Assembly (NCBI GenBank): GCA_016937015.1 | Contig: JAFGWT010000514.1 | Location: 1-52,655, forward strand | Reading direction: 5' to 3' | Source: Deltaproteobacteria bacterium | Lineage (GTDB): Bacteria; Myxococcota_A; Polyangia; JAAYKL01 | DNA: 52,655 nucleotides | In this document: in pieces, positions 25,173 through 33,406 of the stretch | Layout: each line of letters begins with the position of its first letter | Position numbering within the stretch: the first letter of the stretch is position 1 | Position numbers and translations under genes: made by a program | The notes under the pieces: model-generated | What the model was told of the DNA's origin: nothing | Database searches by the model: none | Seen by the model: the letters and a program-made list of their open reading frames with translations, nothing else

Positions 25173-25239
25173 GAATTGATCGTGATTCCCACTTTCCTGC
25201 AATGCAATTTCTTTTTATTTCCGGGTACTTCAACAAATT

Positions 25240-26292
25240 TTAATCCTCCCAAATCAATTTCCATGGGTGATGTTTTATGTCTCTGAGCAGCTCCTTGAGG
25301 TCATCGTATATTTCCTCATCCTGCAGCAGTTGGCCCACTGTCCCCTTCCCCTGCTGAAGACGACCAATCATCGAATCCACCCGTTGCAGCGCATCATCTG
25401 CCCGGCGCGTCACATTATCCAGCCGCATTAACGACTGGCGAATCGCTTTCTGCTCCTCTGGCCCCAGCGTATCTCCCACCCGATTGAGCATCGCCAGCGT
25501 ATCCCGAACATCCTGCATAAGTGGTTCCAGTTCCCTGTCGAGTTTGCCCGAAACGGACTTCAGATTCTGAATGGTTTTGACCACATCCGGATTGTCCACA
25601 TACTTCTCACTGACTTTTTGTATCAGAATTCCTGTATCTACTGTGATTTGCTCAACATTTCCCAAAATTCGGTCAAATCGCGCCTTACCGCCATTTTCGG
25701 CATCTGCCGCCTTCATAAATTCATCGGCCATTGCAACCAGGCTGGCGGTACCCTGAATCATCTGATCAAGACTCTCGGCATTGGTCACCAGCAAACGGTT
25801 TAAAGAACGCACCAGCTCTGCGGCGTCAGCAAGGAACAAATCCAGTCTGGGGGGATCTGTGCCAAACAGCTTTCGGTTGCGGCTGACAGGTTTGTTGGAG
25901 ATACCGGGATCAATTTCAAGGAACGGGTCCCCCAAAACACCTTTGGTGGTGATGTAAAAATGCGCATCATTCCTAAGGGTTTCAAAAACTATTTTTTCGA
26001 TTTCGATATGGACGCGAACCAGTGACGCTCTTCCGGTAACTGGATTAACCGGCCCATTCTGACCCATATAAGTCATCTCTGTGACTTTCCCCACTTTCCG
26101 TCCCGCCACTTTCACCGCCACCCCGGGCGACAGCCCGCCGGGATTCTGAAAATAAATGTCAACCGTTTCCATTTTCGCAAATGAGATGTCGCTGACCACC
26201 AGCACAAAAGCCACCAGAATAACCAGCGCCGCCAGAATCATCGCGCCAACCTTAAGTTCCAATCGTCGTTCGTCTCTGTTACCTGCCGCCAT
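25240..26292 (-). CDS. MCE-domain protein (MlaD-like)
   Basis: A 350-residue protein with one N-terminal membrane helix (VGAMILAALVILVAFVLVV) followed by an MCE domain (about residues 38-125; VDIYFQNPGGLSPGVAVKVA and KVGKVTEM). A long coiled, helical C-terminal tail follows, and the protein ends GNVEQ..., LRDIKHHPWKLIWED. MCE proteins form hexameric rings that carry lipids between inner and outer membrane. It is the third gene of an mlaE-mlaF-mlaD-like set, with GAGGAG as ribosome site inside the end of the ABC gene. The long tail suggests the type that forms a tunnel or needle rather than the short MlaD of enterobacteria. No mlaB or mlaC lies nearby. Confidence 0.88.
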   Translation of the reverse strand: MAAGNRDERRLELKVGAMILAALVILVAFVLVVSDISFAKMETVDIYFQNPGGLSPGVAVKVAGRKVGKVTEMTYMGQNGPVNPVTGRASLVRVHIEIEKIVFETLRNDAHFYITTKGVLGDPFLEIDPGISNKPVSRNRKLFGTDPPRLDLFLADAAELVRSLNRLLVTNAESLDQMIQGTASLVAMADEFMKAADAENGGKARFDRILGNVEQITVDTGILIQKVSEKYVDNPDVVKTIQNLKSVSGKLDRELEPLMQDVRDTLAMLNRVGDTLGPEEQKAIRQSLMRLDNVTRRADDALQRVDSMIGRLQQGKGTVGQLLQDEEIYDDLKELLRDIKHHPWKLIWED

Positions 26293-26294
26293 AT

Positions 26295-27029
26295 TTACTC
26301 CTCAACGGGGTGGCCCAATATGAAATTTCGCACCACAGCGTCGTCACTTGTCTCCAATTCGTGCGGTGTGCCCAGAAATCTTAACCTGCCCTCATGCAGC
26401 ATGGCAATTTTATTGGCAATATCAAATATAGATCGAACGTCGTGAGAGACCACCACCTGAGTCATATTTGATCCCGCGAGGGTCCCTGTCACCAGCTGAT
26501 CAAATTTTCGCGCCGCCAGGGGATCCAGTCCTGTGGTGGGTTCATCGAACAGAATTGCCGTCGGTTCCAGTGTCAGCGTGCGGGCAATGGCCACCAGTTT
26601 TCGCAGTCCCGGACCAAGGGTTGCGGGATCTTTCTCTGCCAGGTGTTCGATGCCGACCTCCGCCATATACATGAGTGCCCGCTCCCGCGCCTTATGCAAT
26701 TTCAAACTGGAATGCTTGCGAATGGGCAGCATCACGTTCTCGATGCAGGTCATTGAATCAAAGAGCGTCGCATGCTGAAACACCATGCCACACTCCTTGC
26801 GCATGACCTGCAGGCCTTGCTCATCAAGCCCCAGCACGTCTGTACCGTTAAACCGTATCGCACCTTCGTCGGGCGTCAGCAGCCCAACCAGCTGTTTAAT
26901 CATCACACTCTTTCCCACACCGGATCGGCCCACAATGCAGAAGATGTCGCCTTCCTCTATTTTCAGAGACACATCATTCAGTATTTTGCGTCCCCCGAGG
27001 GTGATGGATATGTGTTCAAATTCGATCAT
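26295..27029 (-). CDS. ABC transporter ATPase (MlaF-like)
   Basis: A 244-residue ABC ATPase that powers the MCE lipid transporter. It has Walker A VGRSGVGKSVM, a Q-loop CGMVFQHATLFD, the signature region ATLGPGLRKLVAIARTL (LGPG instead of LSGG, as is frequent in MlaF-type proteins), Walker B ATAILFDEPTTGLDP and switch His in VVSHD. I use the ATG at 27029 (MIEFEHISITLGG), which overlaps the permease stop by 4 bp. The frame extends to 27197, but that extension is not ABC-like and lies inside the permease gene. Confidence 0.92.
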   Translation of the reverse strand: MIEFEHISITLGGRKILNDVSLKIEEGDIFCIVGRSGVGKSVMIKQLVGLLTPDEGAIRFNGTDVLGLDEQGLQVMRKECGMVFQHATLFDSMTCIENVMLPIRKHSSLKLHKARERALMYMAEVGIEHLAEKDPATLGPGLRKLVAIARTLTLEPTAILFDEPTTGLDPLAARKFDQLVTGTLAGSNMTQVVVSHDVRSIFDIANKIAMLHEGRLRFLGTPHELETSDDAVVRNFILGHPVEE

Positions 27030-27892
27030 TGCCCTGCCAGCAAATGTGAAATCATGGATATCAGCGAATCCAGAACGACAATAACAAACGATGACCCGAC
27101 AACGGCATCCGTCGTCGCCTGCCCCACGCCGCGCGCACCGCCATGGGCAGAAAGACCGCAGGCGCCTGACACAATGGGGACTGAGATACCGTAACACAGG
27201 GACTTGACGACTCCCTGAAGAATGTCAGAGGACGACACCAAAGAAAAATTCATGTACGTGGATGGCGCCATGGAAAACCATGCGAATCCGGTTAGCAGGC
27301 CGGCATACAAAGAGGAGGCACAGCCAATCGCCGTAAGGCTGAGTGCGGCCACAATACCGCCACGCAACCTCGGCACCATCAGTGTTTCTATAGGTTCTGC
27401 GGCGCACATCCGCATGGCATCAAGCTGACTGGTAACACTCATGGCACCAATTTCGGCGGCTATCCCTGCGCCCACCCGGCAGGCAATGAGCATTCCGATG
27501 ACAGTGGGCCCCAAAACCCGAACAAGCAGCTTAAAAAAAGACGCCCCGACCAGCGTGGTGTCCCCAACCGCCCGCTCCAGCTGGGCCGTCGACTGATACA
27601 CCATAATCATTCCAACAAACGCCATTGCGATAACGACAAACCAAAAGGATCCGTTGGCAAACCGATATGCCACCCGCCACGATTCGCCGGGGTCACACCG
27701 CGCGGTAAAAAGCAGTCTGCCGGTTCGCCAAAGAAGTATGGCGCTTTGCCCCACGGACCGAAACAGGGTCTCGAGCGCGCCTTTGGGCTTTCCGATTCGG
27801 GAGCCCTCCCCCGCATCTGCGAAAGTATCCCTACCAAAAGGCGACCAGACGGTGACTTTCGACTTTTGTAAAAAGCCGCTGAACCGGGACAT
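27026..27892 (-). CDS. MCE transporter permease (MlaE-like)
   Basis: A 288-residue integral membrane permease of the MlaE family. The conserved pattern includes GMIMVYQSTAQLERAVGDTT, VLGPTVIGMLIACRVGAGIAAEIGAM with TSQLDAMRMCAAEPIETLMVPR, and a C-terminal CGLSAHGGARGVGQATTDAV. Five hydrophobic segments are visible. I prefer the ATG at 27892 with GGA about 5 nt upstream. A GTG at 27931 would add thirteen Lys/Asn-rich residues. It overlaps the ABC gene by 4 bp and leads the Mla-like set. Confidence 0.9.
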   Translation of the reverse strand: MSRFSGFLQKSKVTVWSPFGRDTFADAGEGSRIGKPKGALETLFRSVGQSAILLWRTGRLLFTARCDPGESWRVAYRFANGSFWFVVIAMAFVGMIMVYQSTAQLERAVGDTTLVGASFFKLLVRVLGPTVIGMLIACRVGAGIAAEIGAMSVTSQLDAMRMCAAEPIETLMVPRLRGGIVAALSLTAIGCASSLYAGLLTGFAWFSMAPSTYMNFSLVSSSDILQGVVKSLCYGISVPIVSGACGLSAHGGARGVGQATTDAVVGSSFVIVVLDSLISMISHLLAGQ

Positions 27893-27902
27893 TAATCCGG
27901 TT

Positions 27903-28280
27903 TTATTTTTGTTTTGCGTTTTCAAATCCACTCATTGCTGCAACAGCACGGTATGCCGATGCCAGTGCGTACTGTCCCACCCCCGGGCATTGCAGGCGCA
28001 CAGTTATACATGAAAAATTGCAGGGAGGCAGGTTATCGGCCACCTTGCCCTGGTACCAGTTCTGCAAATGAACGTCACCGGTTTCCGCATTTTCCCGGAC
28101 ACCTGTCCATTGCCCTGTATCTGCATCTTCCCCTGTTCAAACGACACCGCTCTGCTGGTATCGGCTGCGCTCCAAAGTCAGTGGAGAATACCATACTCAC
28201 CACCGTTTACCAATTTGAAGTCATGTTGTCCCCATTTGACTGTCCGACTGCGCCACAGCAAAAATGGGCCTGATTCAGAC
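27903..28280 (-). pseudogene. Possible frameshifted remnant upstream of mlaE
   Basis: Between the Mla-like and FHA gene sets the minus strand contains protein-like stretches in different frames. One reads STDFGAQPIPAERCRLN, and another 77-codon stretch (28136-27903) reads ENAETGDVHLQNWYQGKVAD then YALASAYRAVAAMSGF and stops 10 bp before the mlaE start. No single frame has a start codon, ribosome site and length that make a gene. It may be a small secreted-protein gene broken by one or two frameshifts, or chance. The rest of the interval 27893-28364 shows nothing else. Confidence 0.2.
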
Positions 28281-28364
28281 AATTTGTCATTTTTTTATTT
28301 TATTTTGCAACAAATCCCGCAACCGGACGATGGGGGTGGGCACGCGAATGAACGGAGGTAAAAA

Positions 28365-29192
28365 GTGCCCGAAATCGAAATTAAAATCAAAATCGGTGAC
28401 CAGGCGGATTCAATTTACCGTTTCACGGAGTTTCCCATTGAAATTGGCCGTTCCAGCGACTGTCACCTTTCAATTCGCCACGAAGCGATTGCGCGAAAGT
28501 TATGCCGTGTCTGGGTGGCCCCCAATGGCGGCATTCATCTGGAAGCGCGTCCAAACCTGACCAATCCACTCTTCGAAAGCGGCAAAGTGGTCTTTGGCGG
28601 TATCTGTAAAACCGAACTGAGACTGACGATCGGCCCTGTAACGCTGGCTATCCGAAATCCGGCCAGGCCTGCGCCTCCCACCGGAAAGGCCTTGGGCCCA
28701 CCAGTCTTCCTTGGCGCGATTGCACTGGGGGTCATTGCGCTGATTTTCCTGCTGCCTGACATCACATCCTCATCGGTTCGTCATCACCGGCACAGACAGG
28801 ATTTTCCAGCGACTGTCCCCATCCAGAATCCAGATACGCGGGATCAGTCCAGCATGCCTTTGAACCTGATGGCGCAGCTGGCAATCAGCGAATATACGCG
28901 CCAATCTGACAGTATTCAAAAAAGGAAGCATGCGGTTGAACTGATGTGGCAGGTTGAAAAACGCAGTGCGCCCAATTCCGAGTCGCACAGGCAGGCGCGT
29001 GCCATGAGAAAGGCATGGCATGCTGAATTGAATAAGAATTACCGACTCGAAATCATTTCCCTGTTCAACGCACTTGACACTGATGACAGTCAGGGAATCC
29101 GCAATGCGGCGGCGCGACTTAATCCATACCTTGATGACTCCCCAAAAAACCTCATCAAATGGCTGCAACAGCTGGAACGATATGGAGATTGA
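28365..29192 (+). CDS. FHA-domain membrane protein
   Basis: A 275-residue protein starting at the GTG at 28365, with GGAGG 6 nt ahead. Residues about 1-90 match a forkhead-associated domain: IEIGRSSDCHLSIRHEAIAR, then TNPLFESGKVV in the place of the usual N-G loop. The S-R-x-H element is degenerate (ARKLC), so phosphothreonine binding may be altered. A Pro-rich linker leads to one membrane helix (FLGAIALGVIALIFLLP, about 113-130). The C-terminal 140 residues are helical and would be periplasmic (ISEYTRQSDSIQKRKHAVEL). It opens a five-gene cluster with the TadA-type ATPase. FHA genes commonly sit next to TadA/CpaF genes in deltaproteobacteria. Confidence 0.75.
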   Translation: MPEIEIKIKIGDQADSIYRFTEFPIEIGRSSDCHLSIRHEAIARKLCRVWVAPNGGIHLEARPNLTNPLFESGKVVFGGICKTELRLTIGPVTLAIRNPARPAPPTGKALGPPVFLGAIALGVIALIFLLPDITSSSVRHHRHRQDFPATVPIQNPDTRDQSSMPLNLMAQLAISEYTRQSDSIQKRKHAVELMWQVEKRSAPNSESHRQARAMRKAWHAELNKNYRLEIISLFNALDTDDSQGIRNAAARLNPYLDDSPKNLIKWLQQLERYGD

Positions 29193-29194
29193 CA

Positions 29195-29611
29195 ATGACA
29201 ACATATAATAACCGCAAAGCGACCCAAAACACGAAATCACCGAATAGACCTGGGATGTCCATGCTGCTGTTATGTCTGGCATTTTGCTGCTGCAGCACCA
29301 CCCCCCCGCCCCGAGTGGCGACAATGGAAATCGACTGCCTCAAAACAGGTCTTGAAATTCGCGATGCCGGCAACCACCTCTACGCAAGCTACTGGTTTGA
29401 GGCTGCGCTCGCTCAGCACCCGCAGGAGGAACAAAAAATTCTCAGGCTACTGGTTGAATCGCAGATTCGCGCCGGAAGACTGCTCGCGGCACAAAGTGGC
29501 CTCGAGCGACTCCAGCAACTGAATGCAGATGATCCGAGCCTGGGCACGCTGGCTTTGGCTATCCAAATCAATAAAACAACCCCTAAACCATTTATGGAGG
29601 TTTTGCCATGA
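29195..29611 (+). CDS. Small TPR-like lipoprotein
   Basis: A 138-residue lipoprotein starting at the ATG at 29195, with GGAG 7 nt ahead and only 2 bp after the FHA gene stop. The signal peptide MLLLCLAFCCCS contains consecutive cysteines at the lipobox, so the acylated Cys is uncertain. The mature part has a helical repeat pattern of the TPR kind (GLEIRDAGNHLYASYWFEAA and LRLLVESQIRAGRLLAAQSG). Such small lipoproteins act as pilotins or assembly factors for secretion pores in related systems. Its stop overlaps the ATG of the ATPase gene by 4 bp. Confidence 0.7.
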   Translation: MTTYNNRKATQNTKSPNRPGMSMLLLCLAFCCCSTTPPPRVATMEIDCLKTGLEIRDAGNHLYASYWFEAALAQHPQEEQKILRLLVESQIRAGRLLAAQSGLERLQQLNADDPSLGTLALAIQINKTTPKPFMEVLP

Positions 29612-30612
29612 TTCCATCCGGCATATTTAAACAGTCAATCACACAGTTTCTCCATCCAATTGAGTCACTGCTCAAAGACGACAGTGTCAGTGAAATTATG
29701 ATAAATGGTCCAGCAGAAATCTGGGTGGAGAAGCGGGGTGTACTGCATGCAACCAACCTGAAATTTCCGTCACATCAGTCGCTGGATGCGGCCCTCAACA
29801 ACATCTCGCAGTATTGTGGCCGTCCATGGGATCACTATCATCCCATCCTCGAAACCCATTTACCCGATGGTTCCAGACTGGAGGCCGTCATGGCGCCCAT
29901 CGCCAAAAACGGTCCCACGGTCTCGATACGGCGCTTCTTCAAATCAAAACTGACAATCACCGACTTGATTGAGACCAACACCATCAGCGAAGAAGCGGCT
30001 GTGTTTCTGGCCAAAGCAATTGCCCAAAAGAAAAACGTGGTGGTATCAGGCGGCACCGGCAGCGGAAAAACGTCACTGCTGTGCGCCCTATCCGCATTTT
30101 TTTTGAAGCGGGAACGCATTGTTGTCATTGAGGATACCCATGAGTTGGATTTGCAGCAGCGGCATGTTGTCTATCTGGAAAGCCGGTCCTCCGATGAAAC
30201 CGGAAATGGCGAAATACGCATTCGGGATTTGTTGCGGGCAACCCTGCGGTTGAGGCCGGACCGCATTCTCATTGGAGAAGTCAGGGGCGAAGAGGCGCTG
30301 GACCTGATACAGGCGATGACCAGCGGTCACGCGGGCTCCATGACAACAGTTCATGCCAACACGCCGCTCGATGCGCTGCGCCGATTTGAGACAATGATTC
30401 TGAGCACCCAATCCACTATCCCCCATCATGCAATATCCGCACAAATCGCCTCTGCCATTGATATTGTGGTGCAGATAAAACGCGGCCATACCGGTCGCCG
30501 TGTAGTGTGCGACATCTCTGAGGTCGCCTCCACGCAAAGTCCAGGGGTGTATGCCGTAACACCCCTGTTTGAGCGCGAATTCGATGGCCCATTAATCAGG
30601 AAAGGACAGTGA
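29608..30612 (+). CDS. TadA/CpaF-type secretion ATPase
   Basis: A 334-residue ATPase of the type II/IV secretion superfamily. The N-terminal domain starts with the TadA/CpaF pattern LLKDDSVSEIMINGPAEIWV. Catalytic motifs are Walker A VVSGGTGSGKTSLL (about 146-159), the Asp box IVVIEDTHELD, Arg-rich RDLLRATLRLRPDRILIGEV with Walker B, and the His box GHAGSMTTVHANTPLDALRR. It lacks the long N-terminal extension of many CpaF proteins. In Tad systems this ATPase drives pilin assembly with TadB and TadC, but neither is encoded nearby. It is the centre of a five-gene cluster with 4-bp overlaps or gaps of a few bp. Confidence 0.92.
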   Translation: MIPSGIFKQSITQFLHPIESLLKDDSVSEIMINGPAEIWVEKRGVLHATNLKFPSHQSLDAALNNISQYCGRPWDHYHPILETHLPDGSRLEAVMAPIAKNGPTVSIRRFFKSKLTITDLIETNTISEEAAVFLAKAIAQKKNVVVSGGTGSGKTSLLCALSAFFLKRERIVVIEDTHELDLQQRHVVYLESRSSDETGNGEIRIRDLLRATLRLRPDRILIGEVRGEEALDLIQAMTSGHAGSMTTVHANTPLDALRRFETMILSTQSTIPHHAISAQIASAIDIVVQIKRGHTGRRVVCDISEVASTQSPGVYAVTPLFEREFDGPLIRKGQ

Positions 30613-30615
30613 CGC

Positions 30616-31332
30616 ATGAGTCGCCCATCATCTTTTGATACCGCAATCACCAGGGTGCAACACCAGCATCCCGCGTCTCGATCAAATCACGAGTCCCAAA
30701 CTGCGGTGACACGGATTGCAAAGCCGAATTATCCATCGGACTGTCATCTGACAGATGAAAGCGGAATTACAGCAATTGCGGTGGTTCATCCCGAAACAGG
30801 GACGGAAGTGCCCGAGGCAGATATACAGACGACCCGTTGCAATAGTGATGACGACCGCACCATCATTCAGCCACTGGCGCCCCAAAACGGGAAACAAATC
30901 AGAACCGAACATCTGCCACAGATGCATGCAAGAGCGAACGACGATGGCACGATTATTTGGAACGCGGGGGCGCACAGCGTTTATCGACTGCGAAAATGGA
31001 TGAGGCAATATAGAATCCGTTTTGTCATATTCAGTTTGACAATGTCGATTGCCGCTGTGGTGCTGTTTGTATCGCGACTTGCCCATACGGACGAACATCA
31101 ACCGGCCGCACAGACCGTGCAACCGAATGTTTTGAAAACGGCCCGGACGCCCAACACTTTGCTGCACACTGAGATTCGCCGCTGTACCCTGACTGAAGCC
31201 GTCACATGGCTTATCAACGGCGACTACAAAAACGCACGGGCCGGATATCGCTTTTTGTCCAGACAGAACCCGGACAACCGCGCCTATGCCATTGCGTTGC
31301 GCATACTCGATACAGAGGAGGCCTATCAATGA
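30616..31332 (+). CDS. Membrane protein with Thr-rich cytoplasmic tail and TPR-like periplasmic end
   Basis: A 238-residue protein with no family I recognise. The first 130 residues are hydrophilic and rich in Thr, His, Gln and Asp. They contain the short motifs TAITRV, TAVTRI, TAIAV, DDRTIIQP and DDGTIIWNA. One membrane helix (FVIFSLTMSIAAVVLFVSRLA, about 137-157) follows. The C-terminal 70 residues end with a TPR-like pair (AVTWLINGDYKNARAGYRFL, PDNRAYAIALRILD). Acidic-flanked Thr motifs of this type are known ligands of FHA domains once phosphorylated, so the FHA protein of the cluster is a plausible partner. That link is an inference. It starts 3 bp after the ATPase stop. Confidence 0.65.
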   Translation: MSRPSSFDTAITRVQHQHPASRSNHESQTAVTRIAKPNYPSDCHLTDESGITAIAVVHPETGTEVPEADIQTTRCNSDDDRTIIQPLAPQNGKQIRTEHLPQMHARANDDGTIIWNAGAHSVYRLRKWMRQYRIRFVIFSLTMSIAAVVLFVSRLAHTDEHQPAAQTVQPNVLKTARTPNTLLHTEIRRCTLTEAVTWLINGDYKNARAGYRFLSRQNPDNRAYAIALRILDTEEAYQ

Positions 31333-31994
31333 TAATCGTATTGCTGCTGATTGCAATATCCACGACTGGCTGCAAAAAAAAAGACCCCTTGGACAGATGG
31401 CAGGTGCAGGTGGTTGTGACGGATGACGAGAGTCTCCCGGTCCCTGGCGCGACCGTTCGAGTTGACAAATCCAAAACCACCACTGATAAAAGCGGGCTTG
31501 CGAAAAAGAAAATTTGGGGACGGGAAGGAGACAGTGTTTACACCGATGTGCGCTGCCCACCCAATTGGCTGACCACCTCTGCGGACGGCAACCGACTTGT
31601 TCTCAAAAAAGTATTATCTGATTCAAACAGTGCAGACCCAACAATTGTCGTACGGTTTCGTTGCATACCTCGGCAGAAGGATCACATTCTGATTGTCAAG
31701 AGCAATGGAAAAGCGGACCTGCCTGTGCAATTGAATGGCAGGACCATCGCACGAACCAACAAAGACGGAATCGCACAGACTGTCATTTCCGGCCGCCAGG
31801 ACGAACAGATTCATCTCACCCTGCTCACCACTGAGCATCCGCAGCTGGTTCCCCGGAATCCTTCCGTACTGATTTCCCTGCCACCGCAACGAAAGATACT
31901 GCTGTTCGAGCAGACGTTTACTGATACGCCAGTCCCAATGCCTCACCGCAAAAGAAAAAAATCGCGCCGCCACACTGGTCCCCGCCGATTATAG
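31329..31994 (+). CDS. Lipoprotein with carboxypeptidase-regulatory-like folds
   Basis: A 221-residue lipoprotein. The ATG at 31329 overlaps the stop of the preceding gene by 4 bp. MIIVLLLIAISTTGC is a signal peptide with lipobox TTGC. The mature protein has two segments resembling beta-sandwich carboxypeptidase-regulatory-like repeats: LPVPGATVRVDKSKTTTDKS and LPVQLNGRTIARTNKDGIAQ. It ends in a strongly basic tail (HRKRKKSRRHTGPRRL), which could bind cell wall or polyanion. It is the last gene of the cluster, separated by 19 bp from a convergent gene. Confidence 0.7.
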   Translation: MIIVLLLIAISTTGCKKKDPLDRWQVQVVVTDDESLPVPGATVRVDKSKTTTDKSGLAKKKIWGREGDSVYTDVRCPPNWLTTSADGNRLVLKKVLSDSNSADPTIVVRFRCIPRQKDHILIVKSNGKADLPVQLNGRTIARTNKDGIAQTVISGRQDEQIHLTLLTTEHPQLVPRNPSVLISLPPQRKILLFEQTFTDTPVPMPHRKRKKSRRHTGPRRL

Positions 31995-32013
31995 ATACGT
32001 GCCCGTAAAGGCG

Positions 32014-32415
32014 TCAGCCGTTTATCTCCGTCCGAATATCGCGAATCACTTCGATGAGTCTTCGGTAGATAAGCTGATTGAGATGGCCGGCAGTCACGAT
32101 GACAGACAAAAAGAGACCTTCCCCCATCGAAACCGTTATACTGTCAAGGCTGGTGGCATGAATCTCAATCTGTTCCACTTTGCCCATTGCGAGCGCATCA
32201 AAGCGCCTTGAGGCCGAGGCGACGACAACTCCGATATGCGCGGCCGCAAGACGGGTGTCATAGGGATCAAGATACGAATGATAGTCAATTGTTTCCCCTT
32301 CGCCATCATAAAAAATCGCTGCCAGAAATCCCGGGCATACCCCGTCGATATGGGATAAAATCTCTGCGAATGCAGAGCGCTCCATATCTCTGTGCTGCTC
32401 CATGGCGTCATCCAT
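32014..32415 (-). CDS. Roadblock/LC7-like domain protein
   Basis: A 133-residue soluble protein with the alternating helix-strand pattern of roadblock/LC7 proteins: an N-terminal helix (MERSAFAEILSHIDGVCPGF), strands around AAIFYDGEGETIDY, a helix AAAHIGVVVASASRRF, and strands ITVSMGEGLFLSVIV. Roadblock proteins such as MglB act as GTPase-activating or scaffold partners of small Ras-like GTPases in bacterial polarity. No GTPase gene is in the window. It begins right after the stop of the parvulin lipoprotein gene, with AAAGG as ribosome site. The assignment rests on pattern, not on strong motifs. Confidence 0.55.
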   Translation of the reverse strand: MDDAMEQHRDMERSAFAEILSHIDGVCPGFLAAIFYDGEGETIDYHSYLDPYDTRLAAAHIGVVVASASRRFDALAMGKVEQIEIHATSLDSITVSMGEGLFLSVIVTAGHLNQLIYRRLIEVIRDIRTEING

Positions 32416-32417
32416 AT

Positions 32418-33374
32418 TTAGTTGCCTTTGACGCTCCCCATTTCAGCAAGAATTTCGTCGTAAACAAACACGTGACCCTCAGCCACCAGCTTATCCAGGT
32501 AGTCTGCCACATGCTGACGCCTCTGATCAGGAAGAATCGCCTTTGCCAGCGACGTTTTCACTTCTTCGAATGAGCGATTCTCCGCTTCTTTTTCCGTGAT
32601 AATAAATATAATATGAAGTCCAAATTGGGTCTGAACAATTTTTGAAATGCGCTCCGAAGGATAATTAACAGCGAAAGCACCGGTAACAAACGGCTTTACC
32701 AGTCGCTTACTCTGTGCGTCGAAGGGAAAAATATCCTCCACTTTTATGGGTGCCTGTGCATGTTGTTCCTGGACTGCCGCCACAGCCTTGCGGAAGTCGT
32801 CTGCGGTTTGGGCAGAGGCTACCGCACCCTGAATTTCCTGGGCAATGCGCCAATCCGCATCGGTCGGTTCTTTGCCCTCGGGAACAACAACCAGCGAATG
32901 GACCACATTTCGAATCACACCGTGTACAAACCTGTCCTTCTGCCTTTCATATTCCTGCTCAAGCACATTTGTGGGAATCTTTGATATGGTAAAATTTTCA
33001 CCTGTCCGCACGAGCTGCGCCCGCGCCAGCGCCTTTTTGTACTCGACCGAAACATCCCGCTTTTCGCCATACCCCCGACGCCCCGCCTCATCAGCGAGGA
33101 GATACGTCTCTATCACTTTCTGCAACGCATCTTCGGCGGACGACGCTTTCAACCCATTTTTTAGATATTCTTCAATATCCGCCACGTTTATCGGCTTGCC
33201 ATCCACCGTGGCGAGTACCCGCGAGGGGTCCACAGTCTTTGCGGCAGACAGGTCGGGCACTGTGTCATGGATCAGGGGTCTTGCGGGCATGGTCGCGTCT
33301 TCATCACAGCCAGTCAGCACAACCAGAACCGCTGCAAAGAAAATCAATCTGGTCAGGTTTGCGTTCATCATCAT
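32418..33374 (-). CDS. Parvulin-type peptidyl-prolyl isomerase lipoprotein (SurA/PpiC-like)
   Basis: A 318-residue lipoprotein. The signal peptide LIFFAAVLVVLTGC ends in a good lipobox. The N-terminal part (about 45-145) looks like the SurA chaperone helical domain (VLATVDGKPINVADIEEYLK). It is followed by a parvulin-like domain (about 150-275) with VVHSLVVVPEG, AVNYPSERISKIVQTQFGLHIIFI and a C-terminal helix. Such proteins chaperone outer-membrane and secreted proteins in the periplasm. The gene follows the L,D-transpeptidase and precedes the roadblock-like gene on the same strand. The three adjacent ATG codons at the start leave the exact initiator open. Confidence 0.8.
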   Translation of the reverse strand: MMMNANLTRLIFFAAVLVVLTGCDEDATMPARPLIHDTVPDLSAAKTVDPSRVLATVDGKPINVADIEEYLKNGLKASSAEDALQKVIETYLLADEAGRRGYGEKRDVSVEYKKALARAQLVRTGENFTISKIPTNVLEQEYERQKDRFVHGVIRNVVHSLVVVPEGKEPTDADWRIAQEIQGAVASAQTADDFRKAVAAVQEQHAQAPIKVEDIFPFDAQSKRLVKPFVTGAFAVNYPSERISKIVQTQFGLHIIFIITEKEAENRSFEEVKTSLAKAILPDQRRQHVADYLDKLVAEGHVFVYDEILAEMGSVKGN

Positions 33375-33406
33375 ATTATCTCACTGTCGCATTTCACTTG
33401 AATCTC

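Noticed and set aside
27030-27197. N-terminal extension of the MlaF-like ATPase
   Set aside because: The extension is inside the permease gene and reads as Cys/Arg-rich shadow sequence. The ATGA overlap at 27026-27029 marks the true start.
30682-31560. 292-codon minus-strand frame
   Set aside because: Antisense to two well-supported overlapping genes with lipobox and membrane helix. The translation is rich in Cys, Arg and His without domain features.
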